In this document: positions 49,335 through 58,543 of the stretch, piece by piece
Layout of the letters: every line of letters begins with the position of its first letter
Position numbering within the stretch: the first letter of the stretch is position 1
Assembly (NCBI GenBank): GCA_947442105.1
Contig: CANEVH010000004.1
Span: 29,957 to 93,956 of the forward strand
DNA length: 64,000 nucleotides
Reading direction: 5' to 3'
Source of the DNA: Comamonadaceae bacterium
GTDB taxonomy: Bacteria > Pseudomonadota > Gammaproteobacteria > Burkholderiales > Burkholderiaceae_C
Notes under the pieces: generated by a model
The model's database searches: none
The model's input: only the letters and a program-made list of their open reading frames with translations
What the model was told of the DNA's origin: nothing
Translations under genes and position numbers: made by a program

Positions 49335-51365
49335 CTACGATTTGGTGCGCCACTCTGAATGCGACGCGAAAGCTGACCAAGGCAATTTTCGCCATTTTTT
49401 TCTTAGGCGTGCCAGTCTAGCCGCGTCGTCTGCGGCGCCGTAGTGCCAATATTCCAGTTCTGCGAGCCACTGGTTCAAGGGCAGTGCGGCCTCTCCCCAG
49501 CGCGCTTTCGCCGCTTGTGCCATCTGCCGGGGTGTGGCAGACGGCGCTAGCGCAAGCCCTGAATCGGCCAGGCGTTTGCGCGCACGGTCTAGCAAGCTTT
49601 GCCAAGGGTTCCGACGGCCCTGGGGCCAAGCAGACCAGGCCGCGCCAAGCAGCCCTAAGGCAGACACCACGCCTGCCAGCAAGTAGGCCAGGTCTTCCCA
49701 GTGGGGCGACGCGACGCCTAGGCGTTTGAGTATGTCCATTTGGGTGCCCTGGCCGTAGCTGAGCACCCATTGGTTCCAGCGGTTGTTGGCCGCCTCCCAT
49801 GCTGCTCGTGCCGAGGTCCACAGGCCAGGGCCGACGGCGGTGAACAATTTGACCACCTCACTGCGCGGCGGCGCCAGGCGCGTGGCCTCACCGACGCGCC
49901 AAGGCGACACCGCGGCGGTGGGGTCTACCCGCACCCATCCCACTCCAGCCTGCCAGATCTCTGCCCAGGCGTGGGCGTCGCTTTGGCGCACCGCCCAGTA
50001 GCCATCAATGGCGTTGCGCTGCGCGCCTTGGTAGCCCGTGACCACGCGCGCGGGCACGCCTAGCGCCCGCATCACCACCACGTAGGCAGAGGCAATATGT
50101 TCGCAAAACCCGGCCTTTTGCTCAAACCAAAACGCATCGGCAGTGTCCTCGCCGTACAGGCCGGGGCTCAGGGTGTAGCTGTATTCACCGTTGCGCAAGC
50201 GCGCCAGCACGCGCTCGCTGAGAGCGCTGGCGTCGGCGCTGGCGAGTGCGGGTTCGGAGCGCATTTGCGCGGCCCACTGGAGCGTGCGGGGGTTTTTGCC
50301 GCTTGGCAGCGCCATGAAATTGCGCAGCGCGGGAGTCCATTGCCGGGGGCCGTACTGGTATTGCAAGTAGCTTTGCGCCCGGTAGCGGCGCAAATTTTGC
50401 GTGTCGGCTTTGCCCCGCCACTGCAAGTCTGGGGTTGGCGTGGTCTGCAAGTCTGGCGCGCTTGGCGCCTGTGGTGTGGCGTCAAGCACCATAAGCCAGG
50501 GGTGTGTGCTGGGTTCGAGCGTGAGTTCGTAGCGCAAGGGCGCACCTTGGACTTGCAGGCCGTCTGGGCCTTGCGCCACAGCCGTGTCGTCCAGGGGCAG
50601 CCACCGGCGCCCGTCAAACTGCGACAGTACTGGTCCGCGAAAATAAAGTGTCCCGCTTTGCGGCTCGGGTCCGTCAAAGCGCAGACGAAAGGCGATGCTT
50701 TCGTCCAGGGCCAACTCGGCCATGCTGCCCACGGACATGGTCGCGGACAAACCGCTGCGCGCGCGCGGTGCCGCGTCGGCCACACCCCACAGCGGCGCAA
50801 CCCGGGGAAACAGCACAAACAGCAGCGCCATCATCGGCGTGCCCAGCGCGGCCATGCGCACGGCGGTCCGCGCAGCAGCCCGCAGCGGCACCGCGCTGCC
50901 AGGCATGTGCGCACGCACCAGTGCGGTCAACAGACCCAAGACCGCCACCAGCATATAGGCCGCAGTGGCCAGCGACTGGGAGTGAAAAAACTGCGTCAAC
51001 ACCGCGAAAAAGCCCAAAAAGAACACGACAAACGCATCGCGTCGCGCGCGCATTTCCAGGGTTTTGAGGGCCAGCAACACCACCACCAGTGCCACCCCAG
51101 CCTCGGCGCCAAGCAGTGTGCGGTGCGTTAAAAGGGTTGCGGCCAAGGTAAGCGCCAGCAGCCCTGCCAGCCACCAGCGCCCCGGCAGCGCCCGACCACT
51201 CAGGGCCAAATAGCCGCGCCACAGCAGCAGCGTGGCCGCCAGCGCGCTGGTCCAGGCTTGCAACTGGGCGACCTGGGGCATTAACACCCATGCCACCACC
51301 AGCAGCACGAAAAGTGTCTCGTGCGCCTCGCGCGGCAAGCGGTTGAGCTTGGGCAATAGCTGCAT
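49335..51365 (-). CDS. tgpA: TgpA-like membrane transglutaminase (DUF3488 + transglutaminase)
   Basis: 676 residues from ATG 51365. Six or so transmembrane helices at the N-terminus (ETLFVLLVVAWVLMPQVAQL onwards), the DUF3488 region, and a periplasmic transglutaminase-like domain with the Cys (KAGFCEHIASAYVVVMRALGVPARVVTGYQ), His (QSDAHAWAEIW) and Asp (WVRVDPTAA) triad, then another transmembrane helix and a DUF4129-like tail. Last gene of the moxR-DUF58-tgpA unit, 2 nt after the DUF58 gene. Likely a cell-envelope function. Confidence 0.9.
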   Translation of the reverse strand: MQLLPKLNRLPREAHETLFVLLVVAWVLMPQVAQLQAWTSALAATLLLWRGYLALSGRALPGRWWLAGLLALTLAATLLTHRTLLGAEAGVALVVVLLALKTLEMRARRDAFVVFFLGFFAVLTQFFHSQSLATAAYMLVAVLGLLTALVRAHMPGSAVPLRAAARTAVRMAALGTPMMALLFVLFPRVAPLWGVADAAPRARSGLSATMSVGSMAELALDESIAFRLRFDGPEPQSGTLYFRGPVLSQFDGRRWLPLDDTAVAQGPDGLQVQGAPLRYELTLEPSTHPWLMVLDATPQAPSAPDLQTTPTPDLQWRGKADTQNLRRYRAQSYLQYQYGPRQWTPALRNFMALPSGKNPRTLQWAAQMRSEPALASADASALSERVLARLRNGEYSYTLSPGLYGEDTADAFWFEQKAGFCEHIASAYVVVMRALGVPARVVTGYQGAQRNAIDGYWAVRQSDAHAWAEIWQAGVGWVRVDPTAAVSPWRVGEATRLAPPRSEVVKLFTAVGPGLWTSARAAWEAANNRWNQWVLSYGQGTQMDILKRLGVASPHWEDLAYLLAGVVSALGLLGAAWSAWPQGRRNPWQSLLDRARKRLADSGLALAPSATPRQMAQAAKARWGEAALPLNQWLAELEYWHYGAADDAARLARLRKKWRKLPWSAFASHSEWRTKS

Positions 51366-51367
51366 GT

Positions 51368-52342
51368 TCAGCACAAGGCCAGTGCTTCTAGGCACAGGCG
51401 CTGGTGCGCCTCGCCGCTGCCTGGCGCGATTTGCTGGCTTGGCAGGCGCAGGCCGTAGTTCAGGCCCCCTTGATCGGCCGTGCGCACCCAGGCGCACAGA
51501 CGGGAAAGCCGGGCCTCCTTGTCTGCCAGGCCGGTGGCGCCATAGTCCAGCCACAGCTCGGCTTTGTTCGGGGCGCCGGCATCGCGGCTGACCAGTGCGC
51601 TGGTGCCTGCCGCCATGGCCTGTGCAGCTTTTTTCCAGACAATTTGCCTGGGTGTGTCGCCGCGCCGGTAGGCGCGCACGCCGTCCCATTCACCCTCTCG
51701 CATAGCCGTCAGCGCAGTGGCGGCGCCACTGTGCGCGTCCGCTTGTGCCGTCGGCAAGGCCGGTGCGGGCGTCTCGGGGCGCGGGTAGACCAAGGCCGTG
51801 GCTTCGGGTTGCCAGACCGTCCACACCCGAAACGCGCCCATGGGAAAGCGTGTTTCGGCGCTGAGCAAAGGCAGGCGCACCCGGCCGCGCTGCGGTGCAG
51901 CCCAGGCCAGCTTGAGCTCGGCGCTGCCCCGGGCTGGCACTTCAGTCCAGGACCAGAGGCCCTGGGCCTGCAAGGCCAGCCCAATGCCGTAGCGCGGCTT
52001 GGTGCTGGGGTTGTGCAGTTGCACCGTGAGTGTGGACGGCGCGTCCAAAAAATGCGCCGGCGGCGGTAAGAGTTGCAAATGCAAGCCGCGCAGCGTGCCG
52101 TGGCCCAGGTGCATGCCCACCAGGCTGCAGCCTGCCAGCAGAAAGGTCAGGGCGTAGCCCAGGTTGAGTTGAAAGTTGATCGACGCCAACAGCAGCACCA
52201 GCAGCGTGGCGGCCAGTAGAAGGCCCGGCGCGGTGGGCAGGATGTAGACGTTGCGCTGCCTCAGGTGGTGGTGGTCGCTGGGCCGCAGGCGGGCTTGCCA
52301 CCACAGCCGAAAGCGCGACCGCAGCCACTGCACGGGGTTCAT
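51368..52342 (-). CDS. DUF58 family membrane protein
   Basis: 324 residues. Two transmembrane helices near the N-terminus (GLLLAATLLVLLLASINF; LGYALTFLLAGCSLVGMHL) and the DUF58 core EGEWDGVRAYRRGDTPRQIVWKKAAQ (about residues 217-242). Proteins of this family accompany MoxR ATPases and often fold like von Willebrand factor domains. Overlaps moxR by 4 nt (ATGA). Confidence 0.92.
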   Translation of the reverse strand: MNPVQWLRSRFRLWWQARLRPSDHHHLRQRNVYILPTAPGLLLAATLLVLLLASINFQLNLGYALTFLLAGCSLVGMHLGHGTLRGLHLQLLPPPAHFLDAPSTLTVQLHNPSTKPRYGIGLALQAQGLWSWTEVPARGSAELKLAWAAPQRGRVRLPLLSAETRFPMGAFRVWTVWQPEATALVYPRPETPAPALPTAQADAHSGAATALTAMREGEWDGVRAYRRGDTPRQIVWKKAAQAMAAGTSALVSRDAGAPNKAELWLDYGATGLADKEARLSRLCAWVRTADQGGLNYGLRLPSQQIAPGSGEAHQRLCLEALALC

Positions 52343-53259
52343 GGCAGCGCAATCGCGTCCACCATGGCGCGCACCTGGGCCCGTGCGTCGCGCCCGGAGC
52401 GCGGCAGTGGCACCAGGCGGTGGGCGATGGTTTGGCCGATGATGTCTTGCACATCATCGGGCGCCACGTAGTCTCGCCCCTGCAGCAGGGCCTGCGCCTT
52501 GGCCACGCGCAGCAACGCAATGCCGGCGCGCGGGCTCAGACCCTGCACAAACCACTGGCCCGAGCGCGTTGCCTGCACCAGGTCCTGCACGTAGTCGAGC
52601 AAGGCGTCGGAGGCCTTCACTTGCCCCACCGCTTCTTGCAAAAGCTGCAATTGCGCGGCGTTCACCGCTGCGGGCAACTGGTCCACCATCAGGCGGCGAT
52701 CTGGTCCTGCTAGAAGCACCCGTTCGGCCTTGCGGTCGGGGTAACCCAAGGAAATGCGCATCAAAAAGCGGTCTAGTTGGGACTCGGGCAGGGCGTGGGT
52801 GCCCACCTGGTCCTGCGGGTTTTGCGTTGCAATCACAAAAAATGGAGAGGGAAGGGCGCGCGTCTGGCCCTCGATCGTCACTTGCTTTTCTTCCATCGCT
52901 TCGAGCAGCGCGCTTTGCGTTTTGGGGCTCGCCCTGTTAATTTCGTCGGCCAACAGAATGTGGGTGAATATCGGTCCGGGGTGGAAGGCGAAGGCTTCCT
53001 TGGCGCGTTCGTAGACCGACACCCCGGAGAGGTCGCTGGGCATCAGGTCGGAGGTGAATTGCACCCTGGCAAAGCTCAGACCCAGCGTTCTGGCCAGCGC
53101 GTGGGCCAGGGTGGTCTTGCCCACGCCTGGCACGTCTTCAATCAGCAAATGTCCCCCGGCCAGCACACAAGCCGCGCAGTCACGGACCTGCGTTGGCTTG
53201 CCCACCATGACGGCATTGAGCCGATTCAAAATCGATTTGATGCTACTTTGCGCGTCCAT
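52339..53259 (-). CDS. MoxR-family AAA+ ATPase
   Basis: 306 residues from ATG 53259; a much longer open frame upstream crosses lgt and is rejected. Walker A GVGKT (in HLLIEDVPGVGKTTLAHALA), Walker B ILLADEINRASPKTQSALLEAMEE, sensor 1 FVIATQNP, sensor 2 region GLSPRAGIALLRVAKAQAL. MoxR ATPases are thought to act as chaperones for the linked DUF58 proteins. Divergent from lgt with an 81-nt gap. Confidence 0.95.
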   Translation of the reverse strand: MDAQSSIKSILNRLNAVMVGKPTQVRDCAACVLAGGHLLIEDVPGVGKTTLAHALARTLGLSFARVQFTSDLMPSDLSGVSVYERAKEAFAFHPGPIFTHILLADEINRASPKTQSALLEAMEEKQVTIEGQTRALPSPFFVIATQNPQDQVGTHALPESQLDRFLMRISLGYPDRKAERVLLAGPDRRLMVDQLPAAVNAAQLQLLQEAVGQVKASDALLDYVQDLVQATRSGQWFVQGLSPRAGIALLRVAKAQALLQGRDYVAPDDVQDIIGQTIAHRLVPLPRSGRDARAQVRAMVDAIALP

Positions 53260-53340
53260 TGATTTACCGTGAGTTAAAGCGGCAATTCTAGGCAGACAGC
53301 AATAAGGCGGGACGCTTGGCCTTGCGGGCACAATAGCGAG

Positions 53341-54153
53341 ATGCTGATTCACCCCTCCATTGATCCTGTCGCCTTGCACCTGGGGCCTGTTTCCGTCCAC
53401 TGGTATGGCATTACCTACTTGGTGGCATTCGCGCTGTTTATGTGGCTGGGAAGCCGGCGTTTGCGCCAAGCGCCGTTTTCTGGCGCGGCGGATCAAGCGC
53501 CCTGGGCATACCGTGACGTTGAAGATATTTTGTTTCTTGGGGTGATGGGCGTGGTGTTGGGCGGGCGCGTGGGTTACTGCCTGTTTTACAAGCCCTTGTA
53601 CTACGCATCCCATCCGCTGGAGATTTTTGCAGTTTGGCAAGGCGGCATGAGCTTTCATGGCGGCATGCTGGGTGTGATCGGCGCCATGGCCTGGTTTGCC
53701 TATTCGCGCAAGCGGTCTTTTTGGCAGGTGGCGGACTTTGTGGCGCCTTGTGTGCCCACCGGCTTGGCGTCTGGGCGCATCGGCAACTTCATCAATGGTG
53801 AGTTGTGGGGGCGGGTGGCCGATGCGTCTTTGCCCTGGGCCATGGTGTTTCGCGGCGCCGGCGAGGCGCCCAGGCACCCCTCACAAATCTACCAATTTTT
53901 ACTCGAAGGCGCCCTGCTTTTCGCCTTGCTCTGGTGGTATGCGTCCAGTGGCCCCAAGCAAGGACGGGTGGCGGCGGTGTTTTTGGCGGGGTATGGCGTG
54001 TTTCGGTTTATCGCGGAGTTTTTCCGCGAACCCGATGCGCACCTTGGGCTGTTGTCCTTGGGAATGAGCATGGGGCAATGGCTTTGCCTGCCCATGATCG
54101 CTGGGGGTGTTGGGGTTTGGGTGTGGGCCGGACGGCGCGAGGCGCGGGTCTGA
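53341..54153 (+). CDS. lgt: Lgt, prolipoprotein diacylglyceryl transferase
   Basis: 270 residues, seven transmembrane segments. Family motifs: [52 protein letters not shown] and HPSQIYQF. It transfers diacylglyceryl to the lipobox Cys of lipoproteins (such as FlgH and FlgP in this window). CACAATAG just upstream may be a -10 region. Confidence 0.97.
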   Translation: MLIHPSIDPVALHLGPVSVHWYGITYLVAFALFMWLGSRRLRQAPFSGAADQAPWAYRDVEDILFLGVMGVVLGGRVGYCLFYKPLYYASHPLEIFAVWQGGMSFHGGMLGVIGAMAWFAYSRKRSFWQVADFVAPCVPTGLASGRIGNFINGELWGRVADASLPWAMVFRGAGEAPRHPSQIYQFLLEGALLFALLWWYASSGPKQGRVAAVFLAGYGVFRFIAEFFREPDAHLGLLSLGMSMGQWLCLPMIAGGVGVWVWAGRREARV

Positions 54154-54205
54154 GGTCTTGTTTCGCACGCAGACGCAAGCGCCTATTTTTTTGAAAGGAC
54201 TCTCG

Positions 54206-55270
54206 TTGAACCAGCGCGTACTCATCGTGGACGACACGGAGCTGAACCTGCTGGTTCTGAGCGCTTTGGTGAATCGCTTGCCACACGCCCAAGCCCATGG
54301 GTTTAGTGATCCGGTGCAGGCTCTGGCGTTTGCCAGCCAGACGCCGGTGGACTTGGTGGTAGTGGATTTCATGATGCCGGAGATGGACGGATTCGAGTTC
54401 ATTGAAAAATTTCGGCAAATCCCGGGTGCGCAGTCTGTGCCGGTGCTGATGGTGACCGCCAACGAAGACCGTGCGGTGCGCTACCAGGCCTTGGAGTCGG
54501 GCGCCGATGACTTTTTGGCCAAGCCTGTTGACCATATTGAATTCGTCGCGCGCGCCAAAAACCTGCTCAAGCTCAGTGACGCGACCCGCAAGCTCACCGA
54601 CCAGGCAGCCTGGCTTGCTGAAAGCGTGCGCCAGGCAACGCAAGAAGTGCGCGAACGGGAACGCGAAACCGTGATGTGCCTGGCCAAGGCGGCTGAGCAC
54701 CGTGATGCGGACACGGGAACGCACATTTTGCGCATGTCCCACTACTCGCAGCTGATAGCGCGCGAACTGCAGCTCTCGCAGGCCGATCAGGAATTGCTGC
54801 GCGATGCCGCTCCCATGCACGACATCGGCAAAGTGGCCATTCCTGACCGGGTGCTGCTCAAGCCTGGCAAGCTCGACCCCGAGGAGCAGGCTCTGATGCA
54901 GCGCCACGCGGCGCTGGGGCATGGGCTGCTCAGTGGCAGCACGTCGCCTTTGCTTCAGGCCGGTGCAGCCATTGCCTTGGGGCACCATGAAAAGTTTGAT
55001 GGGAGCGGCTACCCGCAGGGGCTCAAGGGCGAGGCGATTCCGATCTTTAGCCGCATCGTCGCTGTGGCCGATGTGTTTGATGCACTGAGTTCAGACCGGC
55101 CTTACAAGCGGGCGTGGCCCATTGACGACGCACGCGATTACCTGCGCGCCAACCGTGGGAGCCACTTCGACCCGCGCTGCGTGGACGCATTTTTGAACGC
55201 CTGGCCCGAAGTGCTCGCCATCCGGGAGCGCTTCCAAGATGGCCATGGTGGAGACCCAAACACGCACTGA
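54206..55270 (+). CDS. Response regulator with HD-GYP cyclic-di-GMP phosphodiesterase domain
   Basis: 354 residues from TTG 54206, chosen because GAAAGGAC lies just upstream and the receiver domain starts at once (QRVLIVDDTELN); the frame extends upstream into lgt. Receiver: acidic pair DD, phospho-Asp in VVVDFMMPEMDG, Thr in MVTAN, Lys in AKPVD. HD-GYP: AAEHRDADTGTHILRMSHYS, HDIGKVAIPD, and HHEKFDGSGYPQG. It should degrade cyclic di-GMP, which controls motility, on phosphorylation. No kinase is adjacent. Confidence 0.93.
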   Translation: MNQRVLIVDDTELNLLVLSALVNRLPHAQAHGFSDPVQALAFASQTPVDLVVVDFMMPEMDGFEFIEKFRQIPGAQSVPVLMVTANEDRAVRYQALESGADDFLAKPVDHIEFVARAKNLLKLSDATRKLTDQAAWLAESVRQATQEVRERERETVMCLAKAAEHRDADTGTHILRMSHYSQLIARELQLSQADQELLRDAAPMHDIGKVAIPDRVLLKPGKLDPEEQALMQRHAALGHGLLSGSTSPLLQAGAAIALGHHEKFDGSGYPQGLKGEAIPIFSRIVAVADVFDALSSDRPYKRAWPIDDARDYLRANRGSHFDPRCVDAFLNAWPEVLAIRERFQDGHGGDPNTH

Positions 55271-55300
55271 GGCCGATGTGCCAGTGCCACCGGAACCCGG

Positions 55301-55744
55301 CTAGCGCACCACCAGCACCGCCGTACTGGCGTGCGTCAGAACTTGCTGGGTTTCGCTGCCCAACAACAGGCGGGTAATGCCACGGCGACCATGGGAGGCC
55401 ATCACGATCAGGTCGCAACCGTGCTTCTGGGCCGCAGCAATCACCGCGTTGGACACCACGTCGGAGCGGCTGGTGACGGCCTGCGTTTTCACGCCCTTGG
55501 CCAGTGCGGTGCGGGCTATCGCGTCCACATTGGTCTTGGCCTTGTCGGCCCATAGGGTTTCGATGCGTTGGATTTCGGCGCCGTCCATGGCAATGCCGCC
55601 TTCAAAGTAGCTAATGGGGTAGGGCGGCACCACCTGCAACGCCACCAGACCTGCCTTGCAGGCCGCTGCCAAGTCGATGGCGCTGACCACCGCTTTATTG
55701 GACAAGTCCGAGCCGTCGGTGGCTACCAGAATGCGTGCGTACAT
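55301..55744 (-). CDS. Universal stress protein (UspA family)
   Basis: 147 residues from ATG 55744. N-terminal RILVATDGSDLSNKAVVSAIDLA and C-terminal SHGRRGITRLLLGSETQQVLTHASTAVLVVR give the ATP-binding G-x2-G-x9-G-S/T pattern. Many Usp proteins are induced in low oxygen; the FNR box at 55867 could affect this gene as well. It lies just downstream of dispersed-repeat copy 2. Confidence 0.94.
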   Translation of the reverse strand: MYARILVATDGSDLSNKAVVSAIDLAAACKAGLVALQVVPPYPISYFEGGIAMDGAEIQRIETLWADKAKTNVDAIARTALAKGVKTQAVTSRSDVVSNAVIAAAQKHGCDLIVMASHGRRGITRLLLGSETQQVLTHASTAVLVVR

Positions 55745-55760
55745 AAACAAAACCTTTCAT

Positions 55761-55820
55761 GTTGACGTGAAAGAACTTTCATGACTGGGGGGTGCTGCGC
55801 ACCCTCCTGAAAGTTCATGG
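55761..55820. repeat. Dispersed hairpin element, copy 2
   Basis: GTTGACGTGAAAGAACTTTC and the following 14 bp match copy 1 (48831-48864) with three differences; the right side (CTGAAAGTTC, 55807-55816) keeps only part of the inverted arm. Starts 17 nt upstream of the uspA ATG. Confidence 0.75.
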
Positions 55821-55866
55821 CGAAGTAGCTATGGCGATAAGGCTAGCAGGGAAGATTTTTTCGCTG

Positions 55867-55880
55867 TTGATATGGATCAA
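55867..55880. promoter_or_regulatory. FNR/ANR box upstream of ccoI
   Basis: TTGATATGGATCAA is a perfect TTGAT-N4-ATCAA site. It contains an ATG (55872) in frame with ccoI, which shows that the upstream ATG is not the likely start. The centre is 92 bp before ATG 55965. It could also act on the divergent uspA. Confidence 0.82.
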
Positions 55881-55964
55881 CACCCTGCTGCTGTGCTGGG
55901 GCACACTTGCCGTGTTCCCACTGCACCGCGCTCCCACTGCACCCTGCGTGCGCACTTTGCTTTG

Positions 55965-58280
55965 ATGCCCTCTGCTGCCCACCTAGAAATACTCGACGAT
56001 CCGCAAGAATGGGGCGCTTTTAGCCGCCTGCTCGACGGTGCGGCTGGCCTGTGGGAGTCGCAGGTGGTGGTGGGCGGCATGCACTGCGCGGCCTGCTCGG
56101 TGACGGTGGAAGACGCGCTGCGCCGCGTGCCTGGCGTGCAGGCGGCGGCGGTGAGCGTGGGCGGCCAGCGCGCCACGGTGCAATGGCGCGCCGGTGCGGT
56201 CGTGCCCTCGCGCTGGATGCAGGCGGTGGTGGCCAGTGGTTACCAGGTGCTGCCGGCCAACGACGCCTTTGCCTCCCAGCGCCGCAAGACCGAGGGCCGC
56301 GCGGCGCTGTGGCGCTGGCTGGTGGCAGGGCTGTGCATGATGCAAGTCATGATGTACGCCTACCCCGCTTACACCGCCAGGCCGGGCGACCTGAGTGGCG
56401 AGATGGAGTCTTTGCTGCGCTGGGCGTCCTGGGTGCTGACGCTGCCGGTGGTTTTTTTCTCCTGCGGCCCTTTTTTCCGCAGTGCCTGGCAGGACGTGGT
56501 GCAGCGGCGCATTGGCATGGACCTGCCCGTGGCCTTGGGAATTGCGGTGACGTTTGCAGTGAGTACCGCAGGCACGTTTGAGCCCAGCGGAACCTTTGGG
56601 CGCGAGGTGTATTTCGATTCGCTCACCATGTTTGTTTTTTTCTTGCTCAGCGGGCGCTGGCTGGAGATGCGCCTGCGCGATCGCACTGCCGGGGCGCTGG
56701 AGGCGGTGATGAACCGCTTGCCCGACGCGGCCGAGCGCCAAACGCCTGAGGGCACTTTTGAGCGGGTTGCGGTGCGCCGCCTGGGGGTGGGTGACTTGCT
56801 GCGGGTGCAGCCCGGCGAGTCGTTTGCTGCAGACGGCGTGGTCGAGCAAGGCACCAGCAGCGTGGACGAGGCGCTGCTCACTGGCGAGTCGCTCCCCTTG
56901 CGCCGTGGCGTGGGCGCATCGGTGCTGGCGGGCAGCTTTAACCTCAGCGCCACGCTGTGGGTGCGCGTGCAGCGGGTGGCCGCAGACACTCGCTTTGCGC
57001 ACATTGTGGCGCTGATGGAAGCGGCCTCCGCCACCAAACCTACGCTGGCGCGCATCGCCGACCGGCTGGCCAAGCCTTTTTTGCTGGCGGTGCTGCTCAG
57101 CGCCGCAGGGGCCGCAGTGTGGTGGTGGGACCGCGACCCCGAGCGCGCGCTCATGGTGGCCGTGTCGGTGCTGGTGGTTACCTGCCCCTGCGCGCTCTCC
57201 CTGGCCACCCCGGCGGCCATGCTGGCTGCCGCCGGGCGGCTGGCGGGCAGCGGCATTTTGGTGCGGCGCTTGCAGGCCTTGGAGGCGCTGGCGCAGGTGG
57301 ACACGGTGGTGTTTGACAAAACCGGCACGCTCAGCCAAGACCGCCTATGGGTGCAAAACGTGCAAACCCGCCCCGGCGTGTCGCAAGACCAGGCACTGGC
57401 CTGGGCGGCGGCGCTGGCGCGCCACTCGCAGCATCCGGTGGCGCGGGCACTGGCGGAGTCTGCGCGGGACACGGGCGCCGACTGGGTGTGCAGCGGCGTC
57501 ACCGAAAGTCCGGGACAAGGGCTGAGCGGCCAGGTGGCTCCAAGGGCTAGCGCGGCCCTTGCCGACGGCGCATCTGGGCTGCGGGATATGCGTCTGGGCT
57601 CGGCGGCGTTTTGCGCTGTGGCGCCCTTGGCTGACGCGCAAAGCCACGCCATGCTCAGCGATGCGCAGGGTTGGCTCGCCACATTTTTCTTGGCCGAATC
57701 GCTGCGCAGCGACGCCCAGGCCTGTGTGGATGCGCTGCAAGCCGCCGGCTTGGAGGTCCGGGTGCTCTCAGGCGATAGCCAAGCCGCGGTGGACCGGGTG
57801 GCCGCTGCCCTGGGGCTCAAGCAGGCGCGTGGGGGCTGCTCGCCCGACGACAAATTGCAGGCGCTGCGCGACCTGCAAGCGCAGGGGCGGCAGGTGGCCA
57901 TGGTGGGGGACGGCTTGAATGACGCGCCGGTGCTCGCCGGTGCGCAGGTGTCTTTTTCTTTGGGCCAGGCGGTGGCGCTGGCCCAGGCGCAGGCGGACTT
58001 TGTGGTGCTGGGCGCACAGTTGTTGCCTGTAGCCCATACGGTGCTGCTGGCGCGGCGCACCATGGCGGTGGTGCGGCAAAACCTGGTGTGGGCTTTGGGC
58101 TACAACGCCGTGTGTGTGCCGCTGGCCGTGGCCGGCTACCTGCCCGCTTGGGCAGCGGGCCTGGGCATGGCGGGCAGTTCCTTGCTGGTGGTGGGCAATG
58201 CCTTGCGCCTGTCGCGCACCGCGCCGCCGGGGGCCGCGCTGCCGCTGACCACCCTGCCGCTGGCCGCTACGGTGCACTGA
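55965..58280 (+). CDS. ccoI: CcoI/FixI, copper P-type ATPase for cbb3 oxidase assembly
   Basis: 771 residues from ATG 55965 (earlier ATG 55872 lies in the FNR box). N-terminal heavy-metal domain with GGMHCAAC (Cys41, Cys44), eight transmembrane helices, phosphatase motif LLTGES, copper-channel CPC in VTCPCALSLATP, phosphorylation loop DKTGT, HP motif SQHPVARAL and hinge GDGLNDAP. CcoI supplies copper to CcoN. It heads the ccoI-S-N-O-Q-P-G-H cluster. Confidence 0.95.
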   Translation: MPSAAHLEILDDPQEWGAFSRLLDGAAGLWESQVVVGGMHCAACSVTVEDALRRVPGVQAAAVSVGGQRATVQWRAGAVVPSRWMQAVVASGYQVLPANDAFASQRRKTEGRAALWRWLVAGLCMMQVMMYAYPAYTARPGDLSGEMESLLRWASWVLTLPVVFFSCGPFFRSAWQDVVQRRIGMDLPVALGIAVTFAVSTAGTFEPSGTFGREVYFDSLTMFVFFLLSGRWLEMRLRDRTAGALEAVMNRLPDAAERQTPEGTFERVAVRRLGVGDLLRVQPGESFAADGVVEQGTSSVDEALLTGESLPLRRGVGASVLAGSFNLSATLWVRVQRVAADTRFAHIVALMEAASATKPTLARIADRLAKPFLLAVLLSAAGAAVWWWDRDPERALMVAVSVLVVTCPCALSLATPAAMLAAAGRLAGSGILVRRLQALEALAQVDTVVFDKTGTLSQDRLWVQNVQTRPGVSQDQALAWAAALARHSQHPVARALAESARDTGADWVCSGVTESPGQGLSGQVAPRASAALADGASGLRDMRLGSAAFCAVAPLADAQSHAMLSDAQGWLATFFLAESLRSDAQACVDALQAAGLEVRVLSGDSQAAVDRVAAALGLKQARGGCSPDDKLQALRDLQAQGRQVAMVGDGLNDAPVLAGAQVSFSLGQAVALAQAQADFVVLGAQLLPVAHTVLLARRTMAVVRQNLVWALGYNAVCVPLAVAGYLPAWAAGLGMAGSSLLVVGNALRLSRTAPPGAALPLTTLPLAATVH

Positions 58281-58296
58281 CTTTTACGGACGCACT

Positions 58297-58434
58297 ATGG
58301 ACATTCTTTACTTGCTCATCCCTTTGTCGGTGGTGCTGGTCTTTTTCATCCTCGGGGGCCTGTGGTGGGCCATAGACCGCGGGCAGTTTGAGGACATCGA
58401 ATCCGAAGGCGAGCGCATTTTGCGCGAGCCCTGA
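58297..58434 (+). CDS. ccoS: CcoS, cbb3 oxidase maturation protein
   Basis: 45 residues: [20 protein letters not shown], one transmembrane helix, then [20 protein letters not shown] and a short tail. The GLxWAIxxGQFDDLExxGxRIL pattern is diagnostic of CcoS, which is needed for cofactor insertion. It starts 16 nt after ccoI. Confidence 0.93.
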   Translation: MDILYLLIPLSVVLVFFILGGLWWAIDRGQFEDIESEGERILREP

Positions 58435-58471
58435 AACTTTTCTCGCCAGAAGCGTTTTCATTGCCGCCCGT

Positions 58472-58485
58472 TTGACTTGTGTCAA
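58472..58485 (+). promoter_or_regulatory. FNR/ANR box upstream of ccoN
   Basis: TTGACTTGTGTCAA, a symmetrical FNR-type site (TTGAC-N4-GTCAA), in the 109-nt gap between ccoS and ccoN, 58 nt before the ATG. It fits FNR activation of the oxidase at low oxygen. Confidence 0.75.
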
Positions 58486-58543
58486 TTGGCGTTTCCAAAG
58501 ACCCAAGCACACTTGTGCGCAAGGTCATTTCATAGGAAACGGT

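Noticed and set aside
48911..49420. Plus-strand open frame of 169 codons
   Set aside because: It overlaps the tgpA 3' end, has no ribosome-binding site or recognisable family pattern, and reads like noncoding translation.
53260..53877. Long N-terminal extension of the MoxR frame
   Set aside because: It is antisense to lgt and low in complexity; the MoxR family starts at 53259.
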